Origin: Plotosus lineatus
Lineage: Eukaryota > Chordata > Actinopteri > Siluriformes > Plotosidae
Direction: 5' to 3'
Assembly: GCA_024760905.1 (NCBI GenBank)
Contig: CM045750.1
Location: 11,136,919-11,200,918 of the forward strand
DNA length: 64,000 nt
Position 1 is the stretch's first letter; each line of letters begins with the position of its first letter. The position numbers and the translations under genes were made by a program. Positions 46,401-58,933 of this stretch are shown here, one piece after another. The notes under the pieces are model-generated. The model was not told where the DNA came from. It saw only the letters and a program-made list of their open reading frames with translations, and searched no databases.

Positions 46401-49185
46401 AAGTATGGGCAGTGTATCTTTTTTACTTGAGATGGTTGCAAGCCCCCTGCAGGATCTGTTCTCTAGGACAGATATCCAGCAATATTAACAATGCCATATG
46501 CATTCACATTTAAGGCATTTGGCAGGCAGTGATTTACATTTATCAATTTCATGCAACTGAGAATTTAAAGCCTGGATTAAAGGCCTTGCTCAACAACCAA
46601 AAGGCAACATCTTGGTGGTACTGGGGCTTGAACATCACCTCAGTAATCCAGAGCCTTAACCACTACCCCAGCCCTGCCACATAAACAAACTACAAGCCTC
46701 ACATCCCAATAGTGCTCTGATTATCCCAGCCAAACTCAATGACACTTATTAGAAATCAGCCCTACCAGCATGACCTTCTAAAACACCTCCAGCAAGTTGC
46801 TTTTTCAATGAGAGGGTGGAATATACTTGTTTTGTGTGCATACCGAGTTATGCTCTTCCTCTACTTGGGTTTCTTTGATTATATATATATATTTTAATTG
46901 ATCCCAGCATACAGACCAGTACTGTCACACACCAAACCAGTTACAGTGAAATCTGAATATTGCCAGAAAGTTTCATCTGAGTGCTTCAGGACTGGTTAAA
47001 CTCAAATATTGGGACGTGCTCAGAAAGACTGTATAACTTTGGAGGTTACAACATCTATGACTGGCGACATCACCTATTTCATAAATAATGTCGTTATCTA
47101 CAAGCAGATCAATATAAGAGCCAACCAAAAGCTCTCGCTTAGAGTTCTGCTAAAAAAACAATGCTACTGCCTTTAAGGCAGCTAACAAAGAATCTAAGAC
47201 ACGCCAAGGTTAACTTCTCACCCAGTCTATCAAAGCAACGAAGCAGGCATGTGGTCATAAAACACAAGGTCACCTGAAGACATCAACGACTCAGCAACAC
47301 AACTGATTTAACTGTCTGTCTTCCTTTCGGCTTTTTCCCTTTTACTCTGGAGTCGCCACAGCAAATCATCTGATTCGCACGTTTAATTTGGCAGAGGTTT
47401 TTACATCGGATGCCCTTCCTGTCACAACCTTTACGAAAGTCAGCAATAGTTCTTTTACATGCCTCTCACCATAGACAGTGACAGACATGGCCCGCCTTTG
47501 ATAACCCAGTTAGCCGCACTGGGGTGGGGGGGGTTGGGGGGCAGTGACAACCTTGTGGAGAGTGGGACTTGAACCCCCAACCTTTGGATCAGCGATCTAG
47601 CGCCCCCATATCACTAGACCACCACTGCCCCTGTTGACCACCACTGCCCCTGTACAACTAATTTATCTAATTAGCTAATTAAAAGCTTGTTTACTTGTTG
47701 GAAATGACAGTGCTGGGAAAACAATACAATATGTGGGACATCGGGTTAAAGTTAGGTACCTCTGATATAAAATGACTTCTGTGCAACTCCTCAAGACTCT
47801 CGCACCCCCAGTTCCCACTACTGAACTATAAATTCTGAACTCTGATCTAACACCACCAAAACCTCAGTCCATGCACACTGTACCGTGTCTACTGCACCTC
47901 ATTACTTTACTGCCTCTTTTCTAAAAACATGTTTGCTTCACATTAAGAAGGTCCTGTGTTTGAGTCCCAGGACTGAGGCGTTTCAGTGTGGAGTTTGTAT
48001 GTTCTATCCATGATTGCAATGGTTTCCTCCTACAGTACATAGAGAGGCACATTAGGCTAATTGGCTGTTCCAAATGGCTCCTATATGTCAGAGTGATTGA
48101 TTTTGTGTGTTGACCCTGCAGTAATCTGGTGAGCTGGTTAGGGTGTACCTTGCCTCTGCCCAGTGTTGGCTGAAATAGACTCCAGCCTCCACGTAATCCT
48201 AATACAGCAGTATTAAGTGGGTCGGAAAGAGACTGAGTAATTATTATCCATTATATAGTTTGTGTAAAAAAAAAAATTGTTTTTTAAAACCACATAAGGA
48301 AACTTACTATATAAATAATGAACGCCAAACATCACCTTCTTATGTTGGTATGAAAAAGTTGCACGGAAAATGGTTTTATACAGTTACACTGAAACACTAC
48401 ACGTTGATGTTGAATACAAGCCAGCAGAGAAAGCCCTACCTTCTCCAATCTCCAATCTGATGACCTGTCTGATATTAGCTGAGGTAGGATACGCTTTTCC
48501 TTTTTTTGAGACTGATTATGAATGCAAATGCATTCATTTTTAAAAGCCACTAAATCTTTTGACATACCGGGTTGCTCATTAGATTTGAGACCTCTGCCTT
48601 GATGGTTGACGGATTAATCCACGAAGGGACCATGCTGTCCAACATTTGGGTCCTTAGTCCATTAACAAGGGATAAATGACTAAAGTTCTGTAAATAAATT
48701 TGATAAGGAAGAGATTAATGTAAGCATATGCATATTTTTCATTCTATTATGTTTTACATGTATTTGTATATAACTGCATTCACTTTATTTTTAGCAATAC
48801 TCATAGTACCCATACACTCAAAAAATGTCTGAACTCTGCAGGCAAGAATTCATTGTGTATAATTTAAACTAAAGGGAGTTTTTAAAGTGAAATGAAAATA
48901 AAACTTTCCATACTCTCCTGTTGAAGTAATATATGCATATTTTTCATTATCAGGTGGTTTTTCCTTACATATTCAAAGCTACAATCTGGTAAAATGTGTT
49001 CAATAGTTTGCATAAGCTTGTCTTAAAAGGCTCCAAATTGTAGTATGCTTAATTCTCACGAGAGTGCAAAATTGTGGGATAATACCGAAGACGCACCAGT
49101 TATAATGATTCTAGATAACATATAAAAATAGCAAAAATAATAGTACTGTACTGTATTCGGATATTAAACTAGCAAATCAGATATA

Positions 49186-49239
<54 letters not shown>

Positions 49240-49379
49240 ATATATACATATATATCAGTGGTGGGCCGTGCATTTGGTACCTGGGCCTTCAGTGGAATTA
49301 ACAAATTTACTTAATTCACCACTATCTGATAATGTATAAAAACACAATAGAACAAGGTATGGCATTCCAGAGAGGGAGA

Positions 49380-49417
<38 letters not shown>

Positions 49418-52400
49418 TTACTTGCATTTTTGCTAGTAACATTAGACACACATTACATAACTTTCACTAGTGTTTACCAGTGGAACTTCCTGGTAAATCT
49501 GGCGCTCAGCCAAATGTAACAAGTGTAAATTTTCTCAGAAACAACTGTCAATTTTCTAAATAAGTCCGCCTTGAAAATGGACTTTTAAGAATGTCCGACC
49601 CCAAGTCAATTTTTCCAACTCCATCAGCCATTGTAGGTGTAAAAATAATTCTAGCATAAATGTATCGTGTGCCCCCCAGTGCAGCTATCTGGGGTATCAA
49701 AGGCCGGCCATGTCTCTCACTGTCCGTGGTATGAGGTTCATGTAAAACAACCATTGCTGACTTTCGACAAAAGTAGCTGCATAGCCATCAGTGTGCTTCT
49801 ACCCTGCGATGGCCTGGCGAGCTGTCCAGGGTGTACTCTGGCTTTGCCCGGAGTCGGCTGGGATGGGAGCCAGTCTCCCCACAACCCTGCAACCCTGATT
49901 AGGATTAAGTGATTACAGAAAATGAATGAATGAATATATCTTGTGCAGATCACCATAGACCATTCAGCTAGTTTTGCTCTGACCAAGAGGACAAAAAAAT
50001 GCTGATTTTATTGTAGGCCAGCTCTCTGGCCCTGTGAGGCGAATCTGAAATCTGATTCGTTAAAGAAACAGACCCATTGCTAATATAGTTTAAGTGACAT
50101 CTGCCACTGTAATGGCCTGACGAGCTGTCCAGCGGGTATGCTGCCCTCACCCAGAATCAGCTGAGATAGGCACCAGCCTTCCTGCGACCCTAATTAGGAT
50201 TAATCGTTTCTGCAATTGAATGAATGAATGACATCGGCCAGCACTGCTGATTGTGAAGGCTCTGGACAGGTTAAATTTACATAGCACTACATACTAGTAA
50301 AAGCTGAAATCTGATTGGATAAAAAGTAACATCCACATTCATGTACATTAAGCAGTGCAGTCAAGAAACATGCTACAAAATGAAGAGAACATACTGTTGG
50401 GAATAAATTAATACAATTTCATCGAATAAATATTAGAATTTAAGTTGTAAATGTAGGTCAGTGCTTCTGATTGTGTTTAGGTCAGCAGAGAAGACTTATA
50501 TACACTTAGGGTGTCTTAGGGTGTCAGGGAGAAGTCGTACATTTGGCAGGGGGCACACCATGCTCTTTTCAGGGCAGCCACTGGTCCTGTCACTGGTCCT
50601 CACTTGGCACTCAGCTTTTACCTGTGGCTCCTCGAAGCTGTCGCATGCAACAGCGGCAAACCCCCCGGACAATGGCTTTGGAGAGTCATCGACCTGTCAG
50701 TATGCACCCCTCAAGTTCTACGGCAATGAGTACATGGCGGAGCAACAGGTGGAGATGAACACTGGCAGTTGTAGTCACAAAACTGCACGTAGGCGGTCCA
50801 TGGGTAAGTGGTCGTCCTACTCCTGAATCCAAGGGCAACAGGACAGTTCAGCAGCACCTGTGGACGACTGCCGCAGCCTCTTTTGGACAGCATTGCACAC
50901 CCTCACATGAGGGAGGGGCCTAGAAAAGGTGCCCCAGACAAATACTTGGGATTCTAGCGTCTGGTCAGCTCACCGCGGCTGACAGACTCATCCTCACAGT
51001 GGTCAAACAATACGAAAGAAGAAAAAACTCCAAAGGTTCATTCTGGGAATCTGGAATGTTGGAAAACTTCTGGACAGAGCTGGCACATTGAGACCAGAGA
51101 GAAGAACGGTGCTTTATGCAAAGGAGCTCCAGCAATGTCGGCTAGACATTGCCGCATTCAGCGAAATGCATCTTGCCGATGAAGGATCCCTGAAAGAAGA
51201 GGGAGGTGGATACACCTTCTTCTGGAAAGGAAAGCTGCAAAATGAGGACGGAATACATGGAGTAGGGTTTGCCATTAGAACAGCATTGCTGAAGGACATA
51301 CCAGCCCTTCCAGTAGGAATCAATGAACGTCTCATGACATTGTGCATTTCTCTCAGCAAGGCCAGATACCTCACAGTCATCAATGCATATGCTCCTACAC
51401 TCACCAGTGCGGATGAAGACAAAGCGCAGTTCTATGAACACTTTGACGAGGTCATCAGGTCAACTTCACAGAGTGACAAACTTGCTGTGCTGAGTGATTT
51501 TAACACGAGAGTAGGAAGAGACCACATCAGCTGGGAAGGTATTCTGGGCAGACACGGTGTAGGCAAAGTCAACAAAAACAGCCTGCTCCTCATTAGCAAG
51601 TGTGCACAACACAGCCTTTGTATCACCAACACCTTGTTCAGGATGGCAGACAAGCACAAAACCACCTAGATGCACCCGTGGTCTAAACACTGGTACATGA
51701 TCGACTTTGTCATTGTAGGCCAACTTGGACGTCGAAATGACCCATGCCATGAGAGGTGCTGGATGCTATACTGATCACAGGCTAGTCAGGGCTGTAATGT
51801 CACTGCACATCACTCCGCACACCACACCATCTGGCAAGTTCCAAGAAGCACTTCACGGAAAACTCCAAGATGGTCCGACCTCCAAAAGCAGCTCTGAAAA
51901 TTTGTCCTCTTTCAAGGATACTGTCACTGAAACTGCAAAAGAAATCCTTGGAGTTAAAACGAGACTGCATGAAGACTGGTTCGACGAAAACAATGACAAG
52001 ATCAAAGAAGCCCTCCATGCTAAAAACAAGGCATATATTGAGTGGCAGAATGACCCGTCCTCCATCTCCAAGCATGAAAGATTTAAAATTCTGCAGGCAA
52101 AAGTCCAGTCCAACCTTCGACGGATGCAAGACCAGTTGTGGCAAGATAAAGCTGCCGAAGTCTAGCACTACTCAGATACCCACAACTCCAACAAATTCTT
52201 CAGTGCTCTGAAGTTGAAGAAGTTGAGCGCTCTGAAGTTGAAGCAGGTTTTGGTGTCTCCACACCAGGCTGCTCTCCACTATTGTTCTTGGATGGTTCTG
52301 CCCTCATCAAAGACCAAGCGGGCTTGAGCAGGTGCTGGCAAGATCACTTCACTAATCTCCTTAACTGACCCTCATCAGTTGACACAGACGCACTGAACCA

Positions 52401-55400
52401 GATCCCACAGCAGCCAACGCAAGAGTCGCTTGCAGAACCCCCGCCAATAAACAAAATCAAAAAGGCGATTAGTCAGACAAACTCAGGCAGAGCGTTGGAA
52501 AAGATGATATTCCTGCCAAGATCTACAAGGCAGCAGGCCCCAATGCCCTTGAAGCCTTTCATGATGTCCTGCTGACTCTCTGGGAAGAGGAGATGATGCC
52601 TGATGACTTTCCAAATGCTCTGATTGTCTCCCTCCAGAAGAACAAAGGAAGAAAATCTGACTGTGGGAACTACAGGGGAATCTCCATCCTCTCTGTTGCA
52701 TTGAAGATCTTTGCCAGAGTCATGCTCAACAGACTTATCACAGTATCAGAGCAAAACCTCCCAGAGGCGTAGTTTGGCCCTATTGTCTGTCTTCATAAAT
52801 CTGACAAAGGCATTTGATACGGTCAATAGAGAGGCCCTCTGGACAGTCCTAGAACACATTGGATGTCCGACAAAGTTTGTATCGATGATCAGGCTTTTCC
52901 ACGATGGCATGACTGGCCAGGTCCTCTCCATCAGGAATGTGATGGAACCCTTTGCAATTAGCAACATTGTGAAGCAGGGCTGTGTTCTAGCTCCAGTCCT
53001 GTTTAAGATGTTCTTCACCTGCATGCTGTCCCATGCCATGCGAAACCTGGAGAAAGGGGTCTACATTCGCTACCGTATGTATGGCTCCCTGTTCAACCTA
53101 CGTCGTCTCACTGCCAAGACAAAGAGCCTGGAAACCCTCCTTCAAGAATTCCCCTTTGATGACTGCACCCTTGTGGCCCATACAGAATTCGACCTGCATA
53201 TGATGCTGGACCACTTCTCTGAGGCCTCCAAACTCTTTGGCCTGACCGTCAGTCTCGGCAAGTGCTTCACCAACCTGCACCAAACACCACCCTCCCGCAC
53301 ACAGCATTGCCATTGACGACACACCACTTGCCAATGTCGAACATTTCAAGTATCCCTGGGAAGCACCATTTTCTGTGATGGCTCAATGGACAAAGAAATC
53401 GCTTCTAGGTTCAGCAAGGCTAGCCAGGCGCTGGGCAGACTCCGCACCCGAATGCTCAACCAACACAGTATCCGGCTATCAACAAAACTGAAGGTCTACA
53501 ATGTTGTGGTACTTCCGTCCCTTCTCTACAGTTGTGAAACATGTACACTGTATTGCAGACATGTCAAAAAGCTGAGCACTGAAGCAGCTGGAGAATCAGC
53601 TGGCAGGACCATGTCACCAATTTGGAGGTCCTAGAGCATGCCAACTCCACGAGCATCGAGTCTACGCTCATCAAGGCCCAACTTTGATGGTTGGGGCATG
53701 TCATTCAAATGGAGGAGTTCGAGATGCCAAGGCGACTGATGTACAGTGAACTCCAGCTGGGCAAGTGAAACCAAGGCCGCCCAAAGCTGCAATACGAAGA
53801 CACTGGGAAAACAAACATCCAGTGGTGTCATGTCAAGCCGAAGGAACTGGAGCTGCATGCTATGGACAGACCAGAATGGGGGCCTCAATCCACAAAACAG
53901 CTGCCAACTTTGAAGAAGCACAGGGCCATAAGGTCACTGCTGCCAGAGAAAAGCGGCACAGAACTGCATCAGCAGTAATCACTAGAATGGACTTCCAATG
54001 CCCCCACTGTTGAAGACTCTGTGCCTCCAGGCTAGGACTGCAGAGCCACCTTCGCATGCATCGATGGGAAATTTACCTCTTTACCCAAAAACAACTTGCG
54101 CAGGCTGTAGCATATAATCCAATAAATTAGAGTTTCAAGGCATTGGTCCCGCCCACACACTGGAGTACGGAAAGGATTGGCTCTCTGCTGCGTGCCACAG
54201 CAACAAGTAACATTAAAAAAAAATGTATAGATTGAAATGTGTGAGATTTATTTATGTTTTTATTTTATTTGATGGCTTTTTTCTGTATTTTTGTTTAAAG
54301 GACAGCGAAATTATGTATTAGTTATTCTGTGAAGAAAAGCCACCTGATTTATCTGATAGCCATATGCAGTCATCAAAAGAGCCACATCTGGCTTGCAAGC
54401 CATAGGTTCCCTACCCCTGAACAGGCTCGCGGGCGACTCATGTTGTCTTTGTGGGTGACCTGGTGCCGGCGGGCACCATGTTGGTGACCCCTGGTGTATA
54501 TAATATTAATAAATACATATTCAATGCTATAAATGCTTATAATAACAATTAAACATTCAAAAATAATGCATAAGATGTAAATAAAATGTAAATCCACATG
54601 CATACAGACATGCGCGTACACACACTCAAATGCGCGCCTCACATAACAATGTAAGTACTGTACCGTAGTCTTGTTGGAGGGTTTGGGGTTGTTGTTTTTT
54701 GTTGTTGTTGTTGTTTATTTGGGATTTTTTTTGTGTAATTGTCCTTGTTTTGTGGAATTTTCCTTAACTTTTTTCCGGACTTTCCCTTAATTTCCTTATT
54801 TTTTTATTTTTCGATGAATATTTTTGAAAAACCCACAATGCACTGAAGCCACAGAAACTGAAGCACGAAGTAGCGAGGGATCACTGTAATATTACAAATA
54901 TGGAGGAATGATAACATAGTGGTCAGTATGTCCCACACAGAAGAAAAAACCTAGAGTTTGAGTAATAGACCACGCGAGGGTGATGGTGTCTCTGTATTTG
55001 TGTGGATTTTCTCTGGATACTCCGGTTTTCTGTCACCGCTCAAAGACATGTACATTAGGTTAATTTGTTCGTCCAAATTTCCCCTCAGTGAATGGTACTA
55101 TGTGAACCCCACCTTTGGTAATTACTGGCTGAGTTAAGCACCAGCTGTTCTTTGACAAGAGTAAGATTAAGTGGTTTGAAAAAACAGTGCGTGAGATGAG
55201 ATTACGACTGAGACATCACAATGGTGTAGTTGTTAGCATGTCCACTGCAGAGTGAGAAAGCCCTGGGCTTGTTGAGGGTGTGTCTGTGTGGAGTTTGTAT
55301 GCTGTCTCTGTGTGTGCGCGTGGGTTTCCTCTCAGAACTCCTTTTTTGTTTTTTGGGTTTTTTTGTTTGTTTGCTTGTTTTTTGTTTTTGGTTGTTGTTT

Positions 55401-58400
55401 TCCCAGCCAATCCAAAGACATGCACATGAGCCTAATTTTCTGTTCCAGAATGGACCCTAGGTGTCAGTGCAAGTGTGAATAGTTGTGTATATATTGGTCC
55501 ACAATGGTTTGGCTAGCTGTTCAGGATGTACCCCCCCCCCCAATCTAGAGTTAGCTGAAATAGGCTCCAGCCTCACTAATTCACATAATTGAATATTTGA
55601 AAATGTTAAATCTTATGCAATATTAGATAAAGGAGATTACTATAAATTTTGGATATTTATTGGTTAAGAACATTATGATCATAAATGCATGAAAAGAAAG
55701 AAGGACAGTTGACTAACCCATATCTGGCTCAAGGAGTATTTGAAGTCTCCTTTAGGGGAGTACAGGATCGGTTCACTGGCTTCACTCACTCCCACTTCGC
55801 TAATTGCTCTGTACCGGATCCAGTTTTGACTTGTCAGATCAAATCCAGTCAGTGTAAAATATTCCTGAGCATCTGGAGTCTCTGTGGCTTCCCACTTTTC
55901 CTCATCTGAGTCTGAATCAGTGGACTGTATTACCCGATATTCCACTCGGAACTTTACTGTTGATCCAGTTGGGGATTTCTCAAGCTTTAAGATCAAATTT
56001 CTGTTTTGAATGCTCATCTTGGGTGCTGGTGGTTTGGACACAGGCTTGAACATGTTGTCCACCAGTTTCCCATTTCTGTATAAGTGGATGGAGGTTCCCG
56101 GGCTTGAAGGGTCTGAGACTGAGACAATCACAAACCTGGTATGCGCTTCATCTTTATTAGCCTGGAAAAAACTCGCAAAGACTGAATGGTCATTCTTCAT
56201 CTTCATTACGACATCAAAATCTTGGTACCAGAACTGGTGACCGTTCTTCTCTGACTCCTTAATTGGTGACAATTTTTCAAATTCATCTGCTGCCAAAAAG
56301 TTGTTCAGATTTGTCAAGTATGGATCTTCATTAATTAGAGAAGTGAAGCAAAAGCACACCACAGTATCAACATGCGGATCAATGAGAATGTTGCTGAACA
56401 GAGCTGTGTATTTTACAACTGGGACACCACTCAGTAGGTTTCTATAGAGAGTCAGAAGATCTTGTTCACTCTGATTATACTCTAACCACTGATCCATCTT
56501 CTCTGCTCTAAAGAGAGACTTATTGTGGATGGTTATGATATTTTGCAGTGCCTGCTCCTTCTCTGTTCCACCTCGAATTGCAGGTATGAGCTTATTGACA
56601 GCTTTTAGAAACATCACTTTGTAGTTTGTTAGCATGTCCTGAAATGTATTCAGTCTCAGTTTCAGATCCTGAAAATCAACACTTTTTGGATTCGTGATCA
56701 GGTCGTTGCATACAAGCTCTGAATTGCTTAGTTCCGCCAATACAGCTTCTGTTTGAGAGATCAATGTTCTATTAATCTCTCTCTCAAGTTTAGCTGCTTT
56801 GTCATCCAATAAGGCAAGAGGATAAAGCCAAACCTTCACTGGAACAGCGTCATTCTCTCTCTCTTCCTTAGCAGGGACGGGAGTGTCCTGTACACCTCGA
56901 GGGCTTCGATGTATGTAGTAGGGTTGATCTCGAGCTCATAGTCACCATAGAATGTACATTTGATCTTGTCAGACATTTGTTTTTCTTTATCATTCATGCT
57001 TAAAGCTCCGCCTCCTTCAACAGATAATGTAGGAATCTTTCTGACCATTACATTTAGGTTTCCCTGAATTTCTTCTTTGTCCTCATTCTCACTGGCTGTT
57101 ATATCAAACACCATGAAAGCCTGAGCACCATACAGTACCGCTGTAACAACATGAGTGGCACTTGCATCCTCAAACACTTTCGGGTAGGTGATGTTGCTGA
57201 GTTGGTTCATGGTCAGTTCGACAAATTTTGTTGTCTGGCTGTACTGCAGAGTAACCCGACTTTGTTGTGCTGATGATTTATTGTCACGTATGTACCGGGC
57301 TGCACCAGCGACATCCACCAAACCACCCAGGATGCTCGCTTTAAGTGATGCACTCACATCTAGGAGTTTGGCTTTATCACTGAGACTGTCAGAAGAGCCA
57401 AAATTTAAATCAGTCCTGGGCTGGCGACGTGAGTTTACATTATCATGCAGTGTAGCTTTATCCCATAAAGTAATACCTGAAATGAACAAGAGATTAAACT
57501 CAATAGTTGAACTGTCAGCTCAAAACTTTACAAACTAACTTGGATCTGACTTCCTCCAATATGAATTTGTGAACTCTATATTATTCATGACTATTTCCTG
57601 CTAGCCGCAAAGATTGTTTCATATATACAGTAGATTTTTTAAAATGACCACCAACAGAAACAGAAATGTTGCTTTATTCCACTCCTGCTGCCGCCCAGTG
57701 TTATTATTACAGGTATACCTTGGCTTACGTCATTAATTGGTTCTAGGTTTAACTCAATTTAGCTTGTCTCTAGGCTAGCCTACGTCAAATTTACTTATAT
57801 ATACAGTCGGCCCCCAACTTACGAAATGAATCCATTCCAGAGCCCTTTTCGTATTGCGGAGATTTTGTAAGTAGGAGTCACATCTTACATGTTAAACGCC
57901 TAATTCGTTCCAAGGCTCCAGTCTTTGGACTGGATAAATCCCATAAACCCTTTAAAAATTATAAAAGTACACCAATTTTGTATGAAATATCTGTTAAAAG
58001 TCAAAGAAAATTATTTATTAAACCATTTAAACATTTTATCAACATATTGAACCATTTACTTAAACCATTATTAAACATTTTTATTAACACACACACGCCC
58101 ACAAGGTGTAACTTCAAAGCGCATTCCCTGCTTGACCATTTACTGAATTAAAACAACTTAAAAAACTAAACTAAAAACTAAACCGTTATTCCCTCTCTCT
58201 CTCTCTCTCTCTCTCTAACGCGCGCGCACGTGAATTCAAAGCGCGTTCCCTGCTTGACAAACTCAACTTTAATTTGATTCCTTGAGGGATCGGAATTCCA
58301 GAGGAGCTCAAATGCACCCACATTTATTAAACATTTACTAAATTAAAACAACTTAAAAAACTAAACTAAAAACTAAAGAGTGAAGCTTCCTTGTGTCTCT

Positions 58401-58576
58401 ATCTGGAAGGCCAGCGGGGCGGGATATTGAGAGACAGCCAATGAGAGAGCAACTCGTGAGTCCTGTGAAATTTTGATTGGCGTGTTTGACTTTTAAATTT
58501 CTTTTCGTAAGAGAGGGTTGTTTCATATCTCTGGGACGGAAAATCAGAAAAATGTTTTTCGTAATCCGATTCGTTA

Positions 58577-58628
<52 letters not shown>

Positions 58629-58889
58629 CATCCTATCCAGGAGGAGTTGAACTCACAACACACACAATCAACCATTTACACTCATACCTAGAGAAATTGA
58701 CAATATCCAATTAGCCTAATGTACATGTCTTTGAACTGTGGGAGGAAACTGGAGTACCCAGAGGAAACCCACAAAAGTGCAGCGTAATCATGCAAACTCC
58801 ACAATGAAACTGCCTTGCCAAGCCCAGAACTCGAACCCAGGACCTTCTTGTAAGGCAAATCCCCTACACTACTGATTAGATGACTTTGA

Positions 58890-58933
<44 letters not shown>

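Noticed and set aside
43430..48687. An independent tandem-repeat galectin gene (galectin-4/-8/-9 type) starting at linker A
   Set aside because: Kept as the main alternative but not preferred: linker A is preceded by an acceptor, has no early ATG, and I found no start exon between 48,700 and 55,700.
51088..53634. Host gene similar to craniofacial development protein 2 or an endonuclease/exonuclease protein
   Set aside because: Endonuclease, reverse transcriptase and zinc-finger parts follow in LINE order with many stops and shifts, so it is a retrotransposon.
55718..56000. A PRY-SPRY (B30.2) domain after the FN3-like segment
   Set aside because: I looked for it on the minus strand down to 37,700 and saw none of its usual blocks.
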